From Brachybacterium squillarum M-6-3 (GTDB lineage: Bacteria; Actinomycetota; Actinomycetes; Actinomycetales; Dermabacteraceae), in contig NZ_AGBX01000007.1 in NCBI RefSeq assembly GCF_000225825.1, forward strand, positions 372,001 through 436,000: a stretch of DNA of 64,000 bases, written 5' to 3'. The position numbers were made by a program, and so were the translations under genes. Shown in pieces: positions 46,116 through 54,395 of the stretch. Within the stretch, counting starts at the first letter, position 1; the number at the start of each line of letters is the position of its first letter. The notes beneath the pieces were generated by a model. The model did not search any database, was not told the DNA's origin, and saw nothing but the letters and a program-made list of their open reading frames with translations.

Positions 46116-46736
46116 ATGACCGCTCTCGCCCCCGCGCTCCTCGGCTTCGTCACCGGCCTCTCCCTCATCGTCGCCATCGGCTCGCAGAACGTGTTCGTGC
46201 TGCGCCAGGGGGTGCGCCGGGAGCACGCGGTGGCCGTGGTCCTGGCCTGCGCCCTCTCGGACATGGTGCTGATCGCGGCCGGGACCGCGGGCCTCGGCGC
46301 CCTGGTCTCGGCGCACCCCGGGGTGGTGACGGCGGCCCGCTGGGGCGGGGCGGCCTTCCTGCTGGCCTATGCCGCCCTCGCCGCGCGCCGCGCCCTGCGC
46401 CCGGCCGGCCAGGGATTGGGGACGGGCGAGGCCCCGTGCAGCGGCTCGGGCCTGCTCGCTGTGCTCGGCACCACCCTGGCGCTGACCTGGCTGAACCCCC
46501 ACGTGTACCTCGACACGGTGCTGCTGCTGGGCTCGATCGCGGCCAACCAGGGCGATCAGCGCTGGGTGTTCGCGGCGGGAGCGATCGCCGGCAGCGCCGT
46601 CTGGTTCACCGCCCTCGGGCTCGGCGCTCGGGCGCTGGGCCGGGTGCTCTCCACCCCGCGGGCCTGGCGGATCCTGGACTCCCTGGTCGCGGTGACGATG
46701 GTGCTCGTCGCGGCCACGCTCGTCATCGGGGCCTGA
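46116..46736 (+). CDS. lysE: LysE/ArgO-type amino-acid exporter
   Basis: A 206-residue, six-helix exporter of the LysE family. It shows GLSLIVAIGSQNVFVLRQG in helix 1 and TWLNPHVYLDTVLLLGS in the loop after helix 3, the family signatures. It exports lysine or arginine when peptides or biosynthesis overfill the cell. The ATG at 46116 is used; an ATG eight codons upstream is in frame but close to the operator dyad. Controlled by the divergent LysG (inference). Confidence 0.93.
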   Translation: MTALAPALLGFVTGLSLIVAIGSQNVFVLRQGVRREHAVAVVLACALSDMVLIAAGTAGLGALVSAHPGVVTAARWGGAAFLLAYAALAARRALRPAGQGLGTGEAPCSGSGLLAVLGTTLALTWLNPHVYLDTVLLLGSIAANQGDQRWVFAAGAIAGSAVWFTALGLGARALGRVLSTPRAWRILDSLVAVTMVLVAATLVIGA

Positions 46737-46740
46737 GCCC

Positions 46741-47964
46741 TCACTCGCTCGGGGTCACCTCGACGGACTGTCCGCCCGGGTCCAGCGCCAGCGGGTCCTC
46801 CCGGATCCGGCGCAGCCCCATCTCCAGGGCGCCCTGCACGATCACGTCGCGCCCCAGGGTGCTGGCGACCAGCTCGGGGTGGGGCGGGTAGAAGTCGGCC
46901 TCCAGCACGGTGCGGGCGTGGGCGAGGACCGGGCCGATGGCCTCGGCGATGCCTCCGGCGACGACGATGCGCTCGACGTCCAGGACGCTGGCCAGCACCA
47001 CGGCGACGTGGGCCAGCCGCTCCCCCAGCCGCCGCTGGATCCGCTCGGCCAGGGCGTCGCCGGCGGCGGCCGCGGCGAACACCTCGGGGGCGTCGAGGCG
47101 TCCGGGGTCGAGGTCGCGCAGCACGGAGGGCTCCGCGGAGCGCTCCAGCTCCCCGCGGGCCCAGCGCCGGGCGAGGGCGCCGAGGCCGTCGGAGGGTCCG
47201 GCGTCGGGGTCGTCGGCGGCGAGCAGGTCCAGGAAGCGCATCTCCCCGGCGCCACCGCGGCGCCCGTGCAGCAGCCGCCCGTCGACCACCAGTCCGGCGC
47301 CGAAGCGCTCCCCGGTGAGCAGGGTGGCGACGTGCTGCTCCGGACGCCGAGCGTGCTCGGCGAGCGCCGCCAGGTTCGCGTCGTTCTCGCGCAGCACGAG
47401 GCCGGGGATCCCCGGGTCGACGCCGGGGTTCATCAGGCTCCAGAAAGCGGAGTTGTCCTCGGGCGAGGCGCCGTCGGCGTCCACGGGGGCGGGCACGCCG
47501 ATCACCGTGACCAGGGGCGGCACGCCCTGCACGGCGGGATCGGCGAGCGCCTCCTCGACCAGGGAGCGCACCAGGTCGCGGCGTCCGTCGAGGTCGACCT
47601 CGCCGGGGTCGGCCTCGCGGTGGCGCTGGGCCAGGACCGTGCCGCGCAGGTCGGCGACGGCCACGTCGAAGCGGCTCTCCCCGGCGTCGACGCCGACCAG
47701 GACGCCGGCGTCCTCGCGCAGGCGGTAGCGGCGGGCGGGCCGTCCGCGCTGGTACTGGCCGCCGAGGCGGCTGTCGGCGATCTCCTCGAGCCAGCCGGCC
47801 GCGACCAGCTCGTCGCAGACGCCGAGCACCGTGGCGCGGGAGAGGCCGCTGGCGCGCATGGCCTCGGCGGCGGCGAAGTCACCGGTGGTCAGGGCGTGGC
47901 GGAGCAGCGTCTGCGCGTTGAGGCGACGCAGCAGTCGGGGCGATCGCGCGCCGCTCTCGGTCAT
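46741..47964 (-). CDS. ROK-family transcriptional regulator
   Basis: A 407-residue ROK protein with an N-terminal winged helix (AEAMRASGLSRATVLGVCDELV) and a sugar-kinase-like ASKHA domain (VLVGVDAGESRFDVAVADLRG). The ROK zinc motif with its clustered cysteines is absent, so it may not bind zinc or may differ in ligand. It diverges from an alpha-glucoside-type ABC importer and is probably its repressor. The start at 47964 is chosen over the long upstream frame, which is a shadow of the binding-protein gene. Confidence 0.88.
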   Translation of the reverse strand: MTESGARSPRLLRRLNAQTLLRHALTTGDFAAAEAMRASGLSRATVLGVCDELVAAGWLEEIADSRLGGQYQRGRPARRYRLREDAGVLVGVDAGESRFDVAVADLRGTVLAQRHREADPGEVDLDGRRDLVRSLVEEALADPAVQGVPPLVTVIGVPAPVDADGASPEDNSAFWSLMNPGVDPGIPGLVLRENDANLAALAEHARRPEQHVATLLTGERFGAGLVVDGRLLHGRRGGAGEMRFLDLLAADDPDAGPSDGLGALARRWARGELERSAEPSVLRDLDPGRLDAPEVFAAAAAGDALAERIQRRLGERLAHVAVVLASVLDVERIVVAGGIAEAIGPVLAHARTVLEADFYPPHPELVASTLGRDVIVQGALEMGLRRIREDPLALDPGGQSVEVTPSE

Positions 47965-48006
47965 GTCCTTGACCGTACCGGAGACAGGCCGCATGATTGC
48001 TGCAGG

Positions 48007-48020
48007 GCCTAAATCTAGGC
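48007..48020. promoter_or_regulatory. Candidate operator between the ROK and ABC genes
   Basis: A 14-bp palindrome GCCTA-AATC-TAGGC lies in the divergent interval of 123 bases. TTGACG at 48035-48040 may be a -35 for the ABC operon; no good -10 was found. Confidence 0.45.
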
Positions 48021-48087
48021 TCTGAATCAAATGGTTGACGATGCAAGCACCCGGACCTTCCGGGCACCGTGATCGAAGGAGACGACG

Positions 48088-49374
48088 GTGGCACCTCGCA
48101 CCCCCTTTCCCCCTCCCCCGTCCCGCACGCCGCTGAGCCGGCGCCGCCTGCTCGGGGCCGCCGGCCTCGCCGCCGCGGCGGGCACCGGACTGAGCGCCTG
48201 CGGTGGCGACCGGCCCTCCGTGACGCTGTACCAGTCCAAGCCCGAGGCGATCCCCCACTTCCGCCAGCTGGTGGCCGACTTCAACGGCGAACAGTCCGGC
48301 TACCGCTACGTGCACGACATCGCCACCAACCTCTCCGCGAGCTTCGTGCGGGCCAGCCCCCCGGACATCGCCTGTCAGAACTACAATCTGGAGATGGCGC
48401 GCTTCATGGAGCGCGGCGCCCTCTCCGACCTCGCGGACATGCCCTCGGCCGACACCATCCGTCCCGACGTGCTGGACCTGGTGGACTGGTATCCCGGCTA
48501 CGAGGGCCGCACCAGCGTGATCCCCTACTCGGTCACCGCCGCCTCGGTGATCTACAACCAGCAGATCTTCGCCGAGCACGACCTCGAGGTCCCCACCACC
48601 TGGGAGCAGTTGCTCGAGGTCTGCCGGACCCTGCAGGACGCCGGCGTCACCCCGATCTACGGCACCTTCGCCGACGCCTGGACCATCACCCAGGGCCTGT
48701 TCGACTACTCCGTCGGCGGGATGGTCGACGTGCGCGGCTTCTACGACGCCATGCACGAGATCGGCACCGACGTCGGCCCCGACTCGGAGGTGTCCTTCCA
48801 GCGCACCTTCCTCGAGCCCCTCACCCGCGTGGTGGAGCTCCTGCCCTTCCACAACGAGGACGCCGCCAGCCGCGGCTACGGCGACGGCAACACGGCGATG
48901 GCCCGCGGCGAGGCCGCGATGTACCTCCAGGGACCGTGGGCGATCGCGGAGATCGACCGCGCCGAGACCGACGTGGAGCTGGCGACCTTCCCGCTGCCGA
49001 TGACGGACGACCCGGCCGACCTGCGCATCCGCGTGAACATCGACCTCTCCCTGTGGATCCCGGAGACGGCCGCCGAGCCCGAGGGCGCCCGGGACCTGCT
49101 GACGTACTTCATGACGCCGGAACTGCAGAACGAGTACAACGAGGCCTTCCTCGCCTTCGGCACCACCAACGACGCCCCACCGGTCGAGGACCCGCGGATC
49201 GCCTCGATGCAGCCGTACTACGACGAGGGCGCCTTCTACATGGGCCCCTCGCAGTTCATCCCCCGCACGATCACCTACGAGAACTACCTGCAGTCGATCG
49301 CCTACGGCGCGGACCCGGAGACGATCCTGGCGCGCATGGACGACGACTGGGCCCGTCTGGCCTACCGGCAGTGA
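48088..49374 (+). CDS. ABC sugar-binding lipoprotein
   Basis: A 428-residue family-1-type extracellular solute-binding protein. The signal has a twin-arginine-like SRRRLLG (17-23) and a lipobox LSAC ending at C38, so the mature protein is lipid-anchored outside the membrane. The body has VIPYSVTAASVIYNQQIF and TAMARGEAAMYLQGPW, typical of sugar-binding members. The start is GTG 48088 with AAGGAG upstream. It begins a run of three transport genes and a glucosidase. Confidence 0.91.
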   Translation: MAPRTPFPPPPSRTPLSRRRLLGAAGLAAAAGTGLSACGGDRPSVTLYQSKPEAIPHFRQLVADFNGEQSGYRYVHDIATNLSASFVRASPPDIACQNYNLEMARFMERGALSDLADMPSADTIRPDVLDLVDWYPGYEGRTSVIPYSVTAASVIYNQQIFAEHDLEVPTTWEQLLEVCRTLQDAGVTPIYGTFADAWTITQGLFDYSVGGMVDVRGFYDAMHEIGTDVGPDSEVSFQRTFLEPLTRVVELLPFHNEDAASRGYGDGNTAMARGEAAMYLQGPWAIAEIDRAETDVELATFPLPMTDDPADLRIRVNIDLSLWIPETAAEPEGARDLLTYFMTPELQNEYNEAFLAFGTTNDAPPVEDPRIASMQPYYDEGAFYMGPSQFIPRTITYENYLQSIAYGADPETILARMDDDWARLAYRQ

Positions 49375-49402
49375 CCCCCGAGACCCGCGAAGGAGACCTC
49401 TG

Positions 49403-50326
49403 ATGTCGACGACGACCTCATCCCCGCAGGGCCGCGGCACCCGCTCCCGGCCCGTCCCCACCTCGACCAAGCCCAAGGTCGAGCCCCTCTACTACCTGTT
49501 CCTGTTCCCGGCGGTCGTGCTGTTCACCCTCGCGGTGTCCCTGCCGGCGGTGCTGGGCTTCTTCTACAGCTTCACCAACTCCATCGGCTTCGGCGACTGG
49601 GAGTTCGTGGGCCTGCGCAACTTCATCGCGCTGTTCCAGGACCCCGGCACCGTCTCCGCCTACAGCTTCACCCTGCTGTTCGCGCTGACCACGGTGATCG
49701 TGGTCAACGCGGTGGCCTTCCTGCTGGCCCTGGGCCTGACCTCCCGGATCCGCTTCCAGACGGCGCTGCGCGCGGTGTTCGTGATGCCGATGGTCATCTC
49801 CGGCATCATCATCGCCTTCGTCTTCCAGTTCCTGTTCAACAACACCCTGCCGGGCATCGGCCAGGCCCTCGGGATCGACGCGCTCTCCTCGAGCATCCTG
49901 GTCAACGAGGACCTCGCCTGGCTCGCCATCGTCTTCGTGACCGCCTGGAACACCATCCCCACCACGATGCTGATCTACATCGCGGGCCTGGTGACCATCC
50001 CCGCGGAGGTCTACGAGGCGGGCGCCATCGACGGCGCCACCGGCGTGCAGCAGCTGTGGCGGATCACCCTGCCGCTGGTCTCGGGCTACATCGTCATCAA
50101 CACGATCCTGGGCTTCAAGAACTACCTCAACGCCTACGACATCATCGTCGGCCTGACCGACGGCGGGCCCGGTACGGCCACCCGCAGCGTCGCGATGGCG
50201 ATCATCGACGGCTTCGAGTACGGGGACTACGGCTTCCAGATGGCCAACGCCTTCGTCTTCTTCGTCATCAGCATCATCATCGCCGTGGTGCAGCTGCGCA
50301 TCACCCGCGGAAGGGCGGCGTTCTGA
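49403..50326 (+). CDS. ABC sugar permease, MalF/LacF-like
   Basis: A 307-residue inner-membrane permease with about six helices. The EAA loop, which contacts the ATPase, reads EVYEAGAIDGATGVQQLWRI. It starts 28 bases after the binding protein and ends 2 bases before the next permease. Its length and loop place it in the carbohydrate CUT1 group. Confidence 0.93.
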   Translation: MSTTTSSPQGRGTRSRPVPTSTKPKVEPLYYLFLFPAVVLFTLAVSLPAVLGFFYSFTNSIGFGDWEFVGLRNFIALFQDPGTVSAYSFTLLFALTTVIVVNAVAFLLALGLTSRIRFQTALRAVFVMPMVISGIIIAFVFQFLFNNTLPGIGQALGIDALSSSILVNEDLAWLAIVFVTAWNTIPTTMLIYIAGLVTIPAEVYEAGAIDGATGVQQLWRITLPLVSGYIVINTILGFKNYLNAYDIIVGLTDGGPGTATRSVAMAIIDGFEYGDYGFQMANAFVFFVISIIIAVVQLRITRGRAAF

Positions 50327-50328
50327 TC

Positions 50329-51243
50329 ATGACCACCACGACTCCCACCCAGCCCACCACCCCCACCGGACCGAGCGGGACCGGCGCCCCGGCGCCGCGG
50401 ACGAAGCGGCGCGGCACCGGCATCGCCGGGGCCACCAACTGGCCGGCCACCATCGTGCTGCTGGTCTGCACCCTCAGCGTGCTGATCCCGCTCCTGGTGA
50501 CCGTCAACATGGCCTTGAAGACGGGCTCGCAGGCCGTGGACGGCAATGCCTTCTCCCTGCCCGACCCGGTCAGCTTCCAGTCCTTCGCGGACGCCTGGGA
50601 GCTGACGAACTTCCCGCGCGGCTTCGCGGTCTCCGCCTTCGTGACGATCCTGGCCGTGACCGGCGAGATCGTCATCTCCGCGATGGCGGCCTACGCGATC
50701 GTGCGCAACTGGGACCGTCGCCTGTTCCGCTGGTCCTTCTTCTACCTGCTGGCGGCGATGTTCATCCCCTTCCCCGTGGTCGCGCTGCCGCAGGTGCGGC
50801 TGACGGGCCTGGTGGGGCTGGACAACCCGCTCGGCGTGGCGATCCTGCACATCGTGTTCGCGCTGGCCTTCAACACGATGCTGTTCACCGCGTTCATGCG
50901 CTCCATCCCGCTGGAGCTGGAGGAGTCGATGCGCGTGGACGGCGCCACCACCTGGATGGTGTTCTGGCGGCTGATCTTCCCGCTGCTGCGGCCGATGGCG
51001 GCCACCGTCGGCATCTTCGCGTTCCTGCTGTCCTGGAACGACTTCATGATGCCGAGCCTGATCATCTCCAACCCGGAGCTGCAGACCATCCCGGTGCTGC
51101 AGAACATGTTCCAGACCCAGTTCTCGAACAACTACAACGTGGCCTTCGCCAGCTACCTGATGGCGATGACCCCGGCGATCGTGGTCTTCCTGTTCACCCA
51201 GCGCTTCGTGGTCTCCGGACTCACCCAGGGCGCCGTGAAGTGA
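50329..51243 (+). CDS. ABC sugar permease, MalG/LacG-like
   Basis: A 304-residue partner permease. Its EAA loop reads ELEESMRVDGATTWMVFWRL. The first 40 residues are a Thr/Pro-rich cytoplasmic tail. Together with the preceding permease it forms the channel. No ATPase gene lies in the cluster, so a shared MsmK/MalK-type ATPase encoded elsewhere must drive it. Confidence 0.93.
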   Translation: MTTTTPTQPTTPTGPSGTGAPAPRTKRRGTGIAGATNWPATIVLLVCTLSVLIPLLVTVNMALKTGSQAVDGNAFSLPDPVSFQSFADAWELTNFPRGFAVSAFVTILAVTGEIVISAMAAYAIVRNWDRRLFRWSFFYLLAAMFIPFPVVALPQVRLTGLVGLDNPLGVAILHIVFALAFNTMLFTAFMRSIPLELEESMRVDGATTWMVFWRLIFPLLRPMAATVGIFAFLLSWNDFMMPSLIISNPELQTIPVLQNMFQTQFSNNYNVAFASYLMAMTPAIVVFLFTQRFVVSGLTQGAVK

Positions 51244-51251
51244 CCCTCCCC

Positions 51252-51285
51252 GCGGCGGCCGTCCCTGCCCGGGGACGGCCGCCGC
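51252..51285 (+). terminator. Hairpin after the ABC permease genes
   Basis: A perfect 14-bp stem (51252-51265 with 51272-51285). It may end or attenuate transcription before the alpha-glucosidase gene, which has its own AGGAG site. Confidence 0.7.
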
Positions 51286-51382
51286 CGCATGTCCGGCATG
51301 TCCCCCGGACAGGGCCGATACGGCGTCCCGACCGCGTCGCCCGCCGGCCCTCACCCCACCATCGACCCCTGCTAGGAGCCCC

Positions 51383-53083
51383 ATGAGCACCCCGACCCAC
51401 CGCGCCGACTCCCCCGCTCTCGTTCCCGACGCCGACTGGTGGCGCGAGGCGACCGTCTACCAGATCTACCCGCGCTCCTTCGCCGACGCGAACGGCGACG
51501 GCATCGGCGACCTGCGCGGCATCATCTCCCGCGTCCCCTACCTCGCCGAGCTCGGCATCGACGCGGTATGGCTGAGCCCCTTCTACCCCTCGGCCCTCGC
51601 CGACGGCGGCTACGACGTGGACGACCCCCGCGACGTCGATCCCCGCATCGGCACCCTGGCCGAGTTCGACGAGCTCTCCGCCCGGCTGCACGAGGCCGGG
51701 ATCCGGCTGATCGTCGACATCGTGCCCAACCACTCCTCGGACCGGCACGTCTGGTTCCGCGAGGCCCTCGCGGCCGGGCGCGGCTCCGCGGCGCGGGAGC
51801 GGTACATCTTGCGCGAGGGACGCGGGGAGCACGGCGAGCTGCCGCCCTCGGACTGGGAGAGCGTGTTCGGCGGCCCCGCGTGGGAGCGCGTCGAGGACGG
51901 CCAGTGGTACCTGCACACCTTCGCCACCGAGCAGCCGGACCTGAACTGGGATCACCCGGAGGTGCGCGAGGACTACCACCGGACCCTGCGCTTCTGGGCC
52001 GACCGCGGCGTGGACGGGTTCCGCGTGGACGTCGCCCATTCACTGGTCAAGGACCTGTCCGAGCCGCTGCCGAGCGCCGCCGAGCTGGCTGCGATGCCGC
52101 AGGACGGCACCCACCCGCTGTGGGACCGCGATGAGGTGCACGAGGTCTACGCCGGCTGGCGCTCCGTGTTCGAGGAGTACACGCCGCCGCGCACCGCGGT
52201 CGCCGAGGCCTGGGTGGCCTCCCCGGAGCGGCGCGCCCGCTACGCGAGCCCCGCGGGCCTCGGCCAGGCGTTCAACTTCGACCTGCTGGAGGCGGACTTC
52301 GACGCCGCCGACTTCCGCCGCATCATCACCGACAACCTGGCGCAGTCGGCCCGCACCGGCTCCTCCAGCACCTGGGTGCTCTCCAACCACGACGTCGTCC
52401 GCCACGCCACCCGCTACGGCCTGCCGCCGCTGGCCGGCCGCCGGGAGAAGCAGGGCGCGAGCTGGCTCGTGGCGGGCGGCCCCGAGGAGGGCATCGACCG
52501 GGAGCTGGGCCTGCGCCGCGCCCGCGCGGCGAGTCTGCTGGAGCTGGCCCTGCCCGGCAGCGCCTACCTCTACCAGGGCGAGGAGCTGGGGCTGCACGAG
52601 GTGGCCGAGATCCCCGACGCCGAGCGGCAGGACCCGGCGTTCTGGCGCACCACCCCCGAGGACCGCGGCTTCGACGGGCTGGGACGGGACGGCACCCGGG
52701 TGCCGCTGCCCTGGACGCGGGAGGGCTCCTCCTACGGCTTCGGCGAGGGCCCGGCGCACCTGCCGCAGCCGGAGTGGTTCGCCGACGTCTCCGTCGAGGC
52801 GCAGGAGGAGGACCCCTCCTCGACGCTGTCGATGTATCGCCGGGCGCTGCGGCTGCGCCGCGAGCTGGAGGGACCGGAGGAGCTGACCTGGGACGAGGAG
52901 CTCAGCGGCGGCGACGTGCTGGCCTTCGAGCGCCCCGGCGGCTGGCTGTGCGTGACCAACTGCGGCGAGCAGCCGGTCGCGATGCCCGCCGGGGAGGTGC
53001 TGCTGGTGAGCACCCCGGGCCTGGACCCGGCCGCACCGGTCACCGAGCTGCCGGGATCCTCCACGGCCTGGCTGCGGCACTGA
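51383..53083 (+). CDS. GH13 alpha-glucosidase
   Basis: A 566-residue family 13 glucosidase (oligo-1,6-/alpha-1,4-glucosidase group). It has the N-terminal block YQIYPRSFADANGDGIGDL, the nucleophile Asp in DGFRVDVAH, the acid Glu in AVAEAWV and the transition-state Asp in SNHDVVRH. There is no signal peptide, so it acts in the cytosol on imported alpha-glucosides. It follows the ABC importer, consistent with isomaltose, maltose or trehalose-like substrate use. AGGAG is 6 bases before its ATG. Confidence 0.93.
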   Translation: MSTPTHRADSPALVPDADWWREATVYQIYPRSFADANGDGIGDLRGIISRVPYLAELGIDAVWLSPFYPSALADGGYDVDDPRDVDPRIGTLAEFDELSARLHEAGIRLIVDIVPNHSSDRHVWFREALAAGRGSAARERYILREGRGEHGELPPSDWESVFGGPAWERVEDGQWYLHTFATEQPDLNWDHPEVREDYHRTLRFWADRGVDGFRVDVAHSLVKDLSEPLPSAAELAAMPQDGTHPLWDRDEVHEVYAGWRSVFEEYTPPRTAVAEAWVASPERRARYASPAGLGQAFNFDLLEADFDAADFRRIITDNLAQSARTGSSSTWVLSNHDVVRHATRYGLPPLAGRREKQGASWLVAGGPEEGIDRELGLRRARAASLLELALPGSAYLYQGEELGLHEVAEIPDAERQDPAFWRTTPEDRGFDGLGRDGTRVPLPWTREGSSYGFGEGPAHLPQPEWFADVSVEAQEEDPSSTLSMYRRALRLRRELEGPEELTWDEELSGGDVLAFERPGGWLCVTNCGEQPVAMPAGEVLLVSTPGLDPAAPVTELPGSSTAWLRH

Positions 53084-53111
53084 GAAGAGCGGCCGGGCGG
53101 CGCTGAGCGTC

Positions 53112-53150
53112 CGGGCCGGGCAGGCGGGGCTCACCCGTCCGCCCGGCCCG
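53112..53150. terminator. Bidirectional terminator between alpha-glucosidase and oxidoreductase genes
   Basis: A 10-bp GC stem (53112-53121 with 53141-53150) with an inner CGGG/CCCG pair. Just after it CGTTGACCCGC occurs twice (53149 and 53167). Confidence 0.7.
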
Positions 53151-53185
53151 TTGACCCGCGCCCGGTCGTTGACCCGCATCTGGTC

Positions 53186-54217
53186 TCAGGCGGGCTCGAC
53201 CGCCTCGACCTGCCCGCTGGCGGCGCTGCGGCAGGCGGCGTCGAGCACCGCGAGCACGGCCACACCCTCCTCGCCGGGCGAGGGCGGGGCGCCCTCCCCG
53301 GCGCAGGCGGCGGCGAACCGCTCGTAGAAGCGGTGGTAGGCGCCCTGCGCGGAAGGCACCGTCTCGTGCCCGGCGGCGGTGTGCAGGGTGCCCCAGTTCT
53401 CCTCGGCGTCAAAGCCCCAGCCGTCGAGGTCCTCGGCGGGCCGCTGCCCGGCGAAGACCGCCTGGGCCTGCACGTCGGCGCTGTCCACCTCGTAGGCGCC
53501 GTCCTCGCCGTAGGCGCGCAGCGAGCGGTGGGCCAGGTGCACCGTCTTGGTGGACTCCGCAGTGGAGGTGACGCCGGAGGCATGCTGCAGCGTGAGCAGG
53601 AAGGCGGCGTCGGTCGGGCCCTCGGGCCGCTCGATCATGTCCAGGCGGGCGTGCACGCCCGTCACCGGCCCCAGCAGGCCCATCAGCTGATAGACGAGGT
53701 GGGTGCCGATGTCCCGCAGCAAGCCGCCCTCGGGGCCCGCCTCCAGCCCTTCGGGCTCGTCGAGGTCGAAGCGGGAATGGACCCGAAACAGCGGGCCGAG
53801 CGCCCCGGAGCCCAGCACGCCCTGCAGGGTGACCAGGTCGGCGTCGAACAGCCGGTTGTGGAACACGGAGAGCACCACGCCCGCCTCCGCGGCGGCGTCG
53901 GTCATCTCCCGGGCGACGGCCGCCGAGGGGGCGAAGGGCTTGTCAGCCACCACGTGCACCCCGGCGGCGATCGCCTGCATCACCAGCTCGCGGCGGGTGG
54001 CGGGCGGGGTCGTGATGGTGACGGCGTCCACCCCGGCCTCCAGCATCGCGGCGAGGTCCGGATAGACGGGAACGCCGGGAAGTTCCGCGGCGACGCGGGC
54101 GCGGGTGGTCTCCGCGCGGGCCACCACCCCGGCGATCTCGAGGCCGCCTGCGGCCTCGATGAAGGGGGCGTGGAAGAACTGTCCTCCCACGCCGTAGCCG
54201 ACCAGTCCCAGGCGCAT
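53186..54217 (-). CDS. Gfo/Idh/MocA family oxidoreductase
   Basis: A 343-residue NAD(P)-dependent sugar or inositol-type dehydrogenase. The Rossmann site is VGYGVGGQFFHAPF, followed by TTPPATR, the catalytic-lysine block ADKPFA and the C-terminal sheet domain with GLLRDIGTHLVYQL. The substrate is unknown. The ATG is at 54217; the frame upstream is a shadow. It faces a MurA-like fusion across 178 bases. An inverted repeat ATGTT-TGTCCT-AACAT at 54282-54297 in that interval could be its operator. Confidence 0.89.
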   Translation of the reverse strand: MRLGLVGYGVGGQFFHAPFIEAAGGLEIAGVVARAETTRARVAAELPGVPVYPDLAAMLEAGVDAVTITTPPATRRELVMQAIAAGVHVVADKPFAPSAAVAREMTDAAAEAGVVLSVFHNRLFDADLVTLQGVLGSGALGPLFRVHSRFDLDEPEGLEAGPEGGLLRDIGTHLVYQLMGLLGPVTGVHARLDMIERPEGPTDAAFLLTLQHASGVTSTAESTKTVHLAHRSLRAYGEDGAYEVDSADVQAQAVFAGQRPAEDLDGWGFDAEENWGTLHTAAGHETVPSAQGAYHRFYERFAAACAGEGAPPSPGEEGVAVLAVLDAACRSAASGQVEAVEPA

Positions 54218-54281
54218 CGTCTCTCCTGTCGTCGTGGGGCGCGGCGTCCTCGCCCTCCCGTCATGCCCCCACTGCGCGAGC

Positions 54282-54297
54282 ATGTTTGTCCTAACAT
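54282..54297. promoter_or_regulatory. Candidate GntR-type operator
   Basis: ATGTT-TGTCCT-AACAT, whose core TGTCCTAACA fits the consensus KGWCHTRACA that I recall for C. glutamicum IolR, an inositol repressor. The match is suggestive, not proof. Confidence 0.45.
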
Positions 54298-54367
54298 ACG
54301 TCGACGACGGACTGACCGCCAGGCGGACCCCACCCCCGATGAGACATGGACCCCACCTCCGCGGCTT

Positions 54368-54385
54368 TATCTCATCTGCGAGATA
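54368..54385 (+). promoter_or_regulatory. Candidate operator of the HTH/MurA-like gene
   Basis: A perfect inverted repeat TATCTC-ATCTGC-GAGATA (54368-54385) ends 10 bases before the start codon of a protein with its own helix-turn-helix. It overlaps the expected -10 region, so binding would block transcription. Confidence 0.5.
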
Positions 54386-54395
54386 CGGTCGCGGC

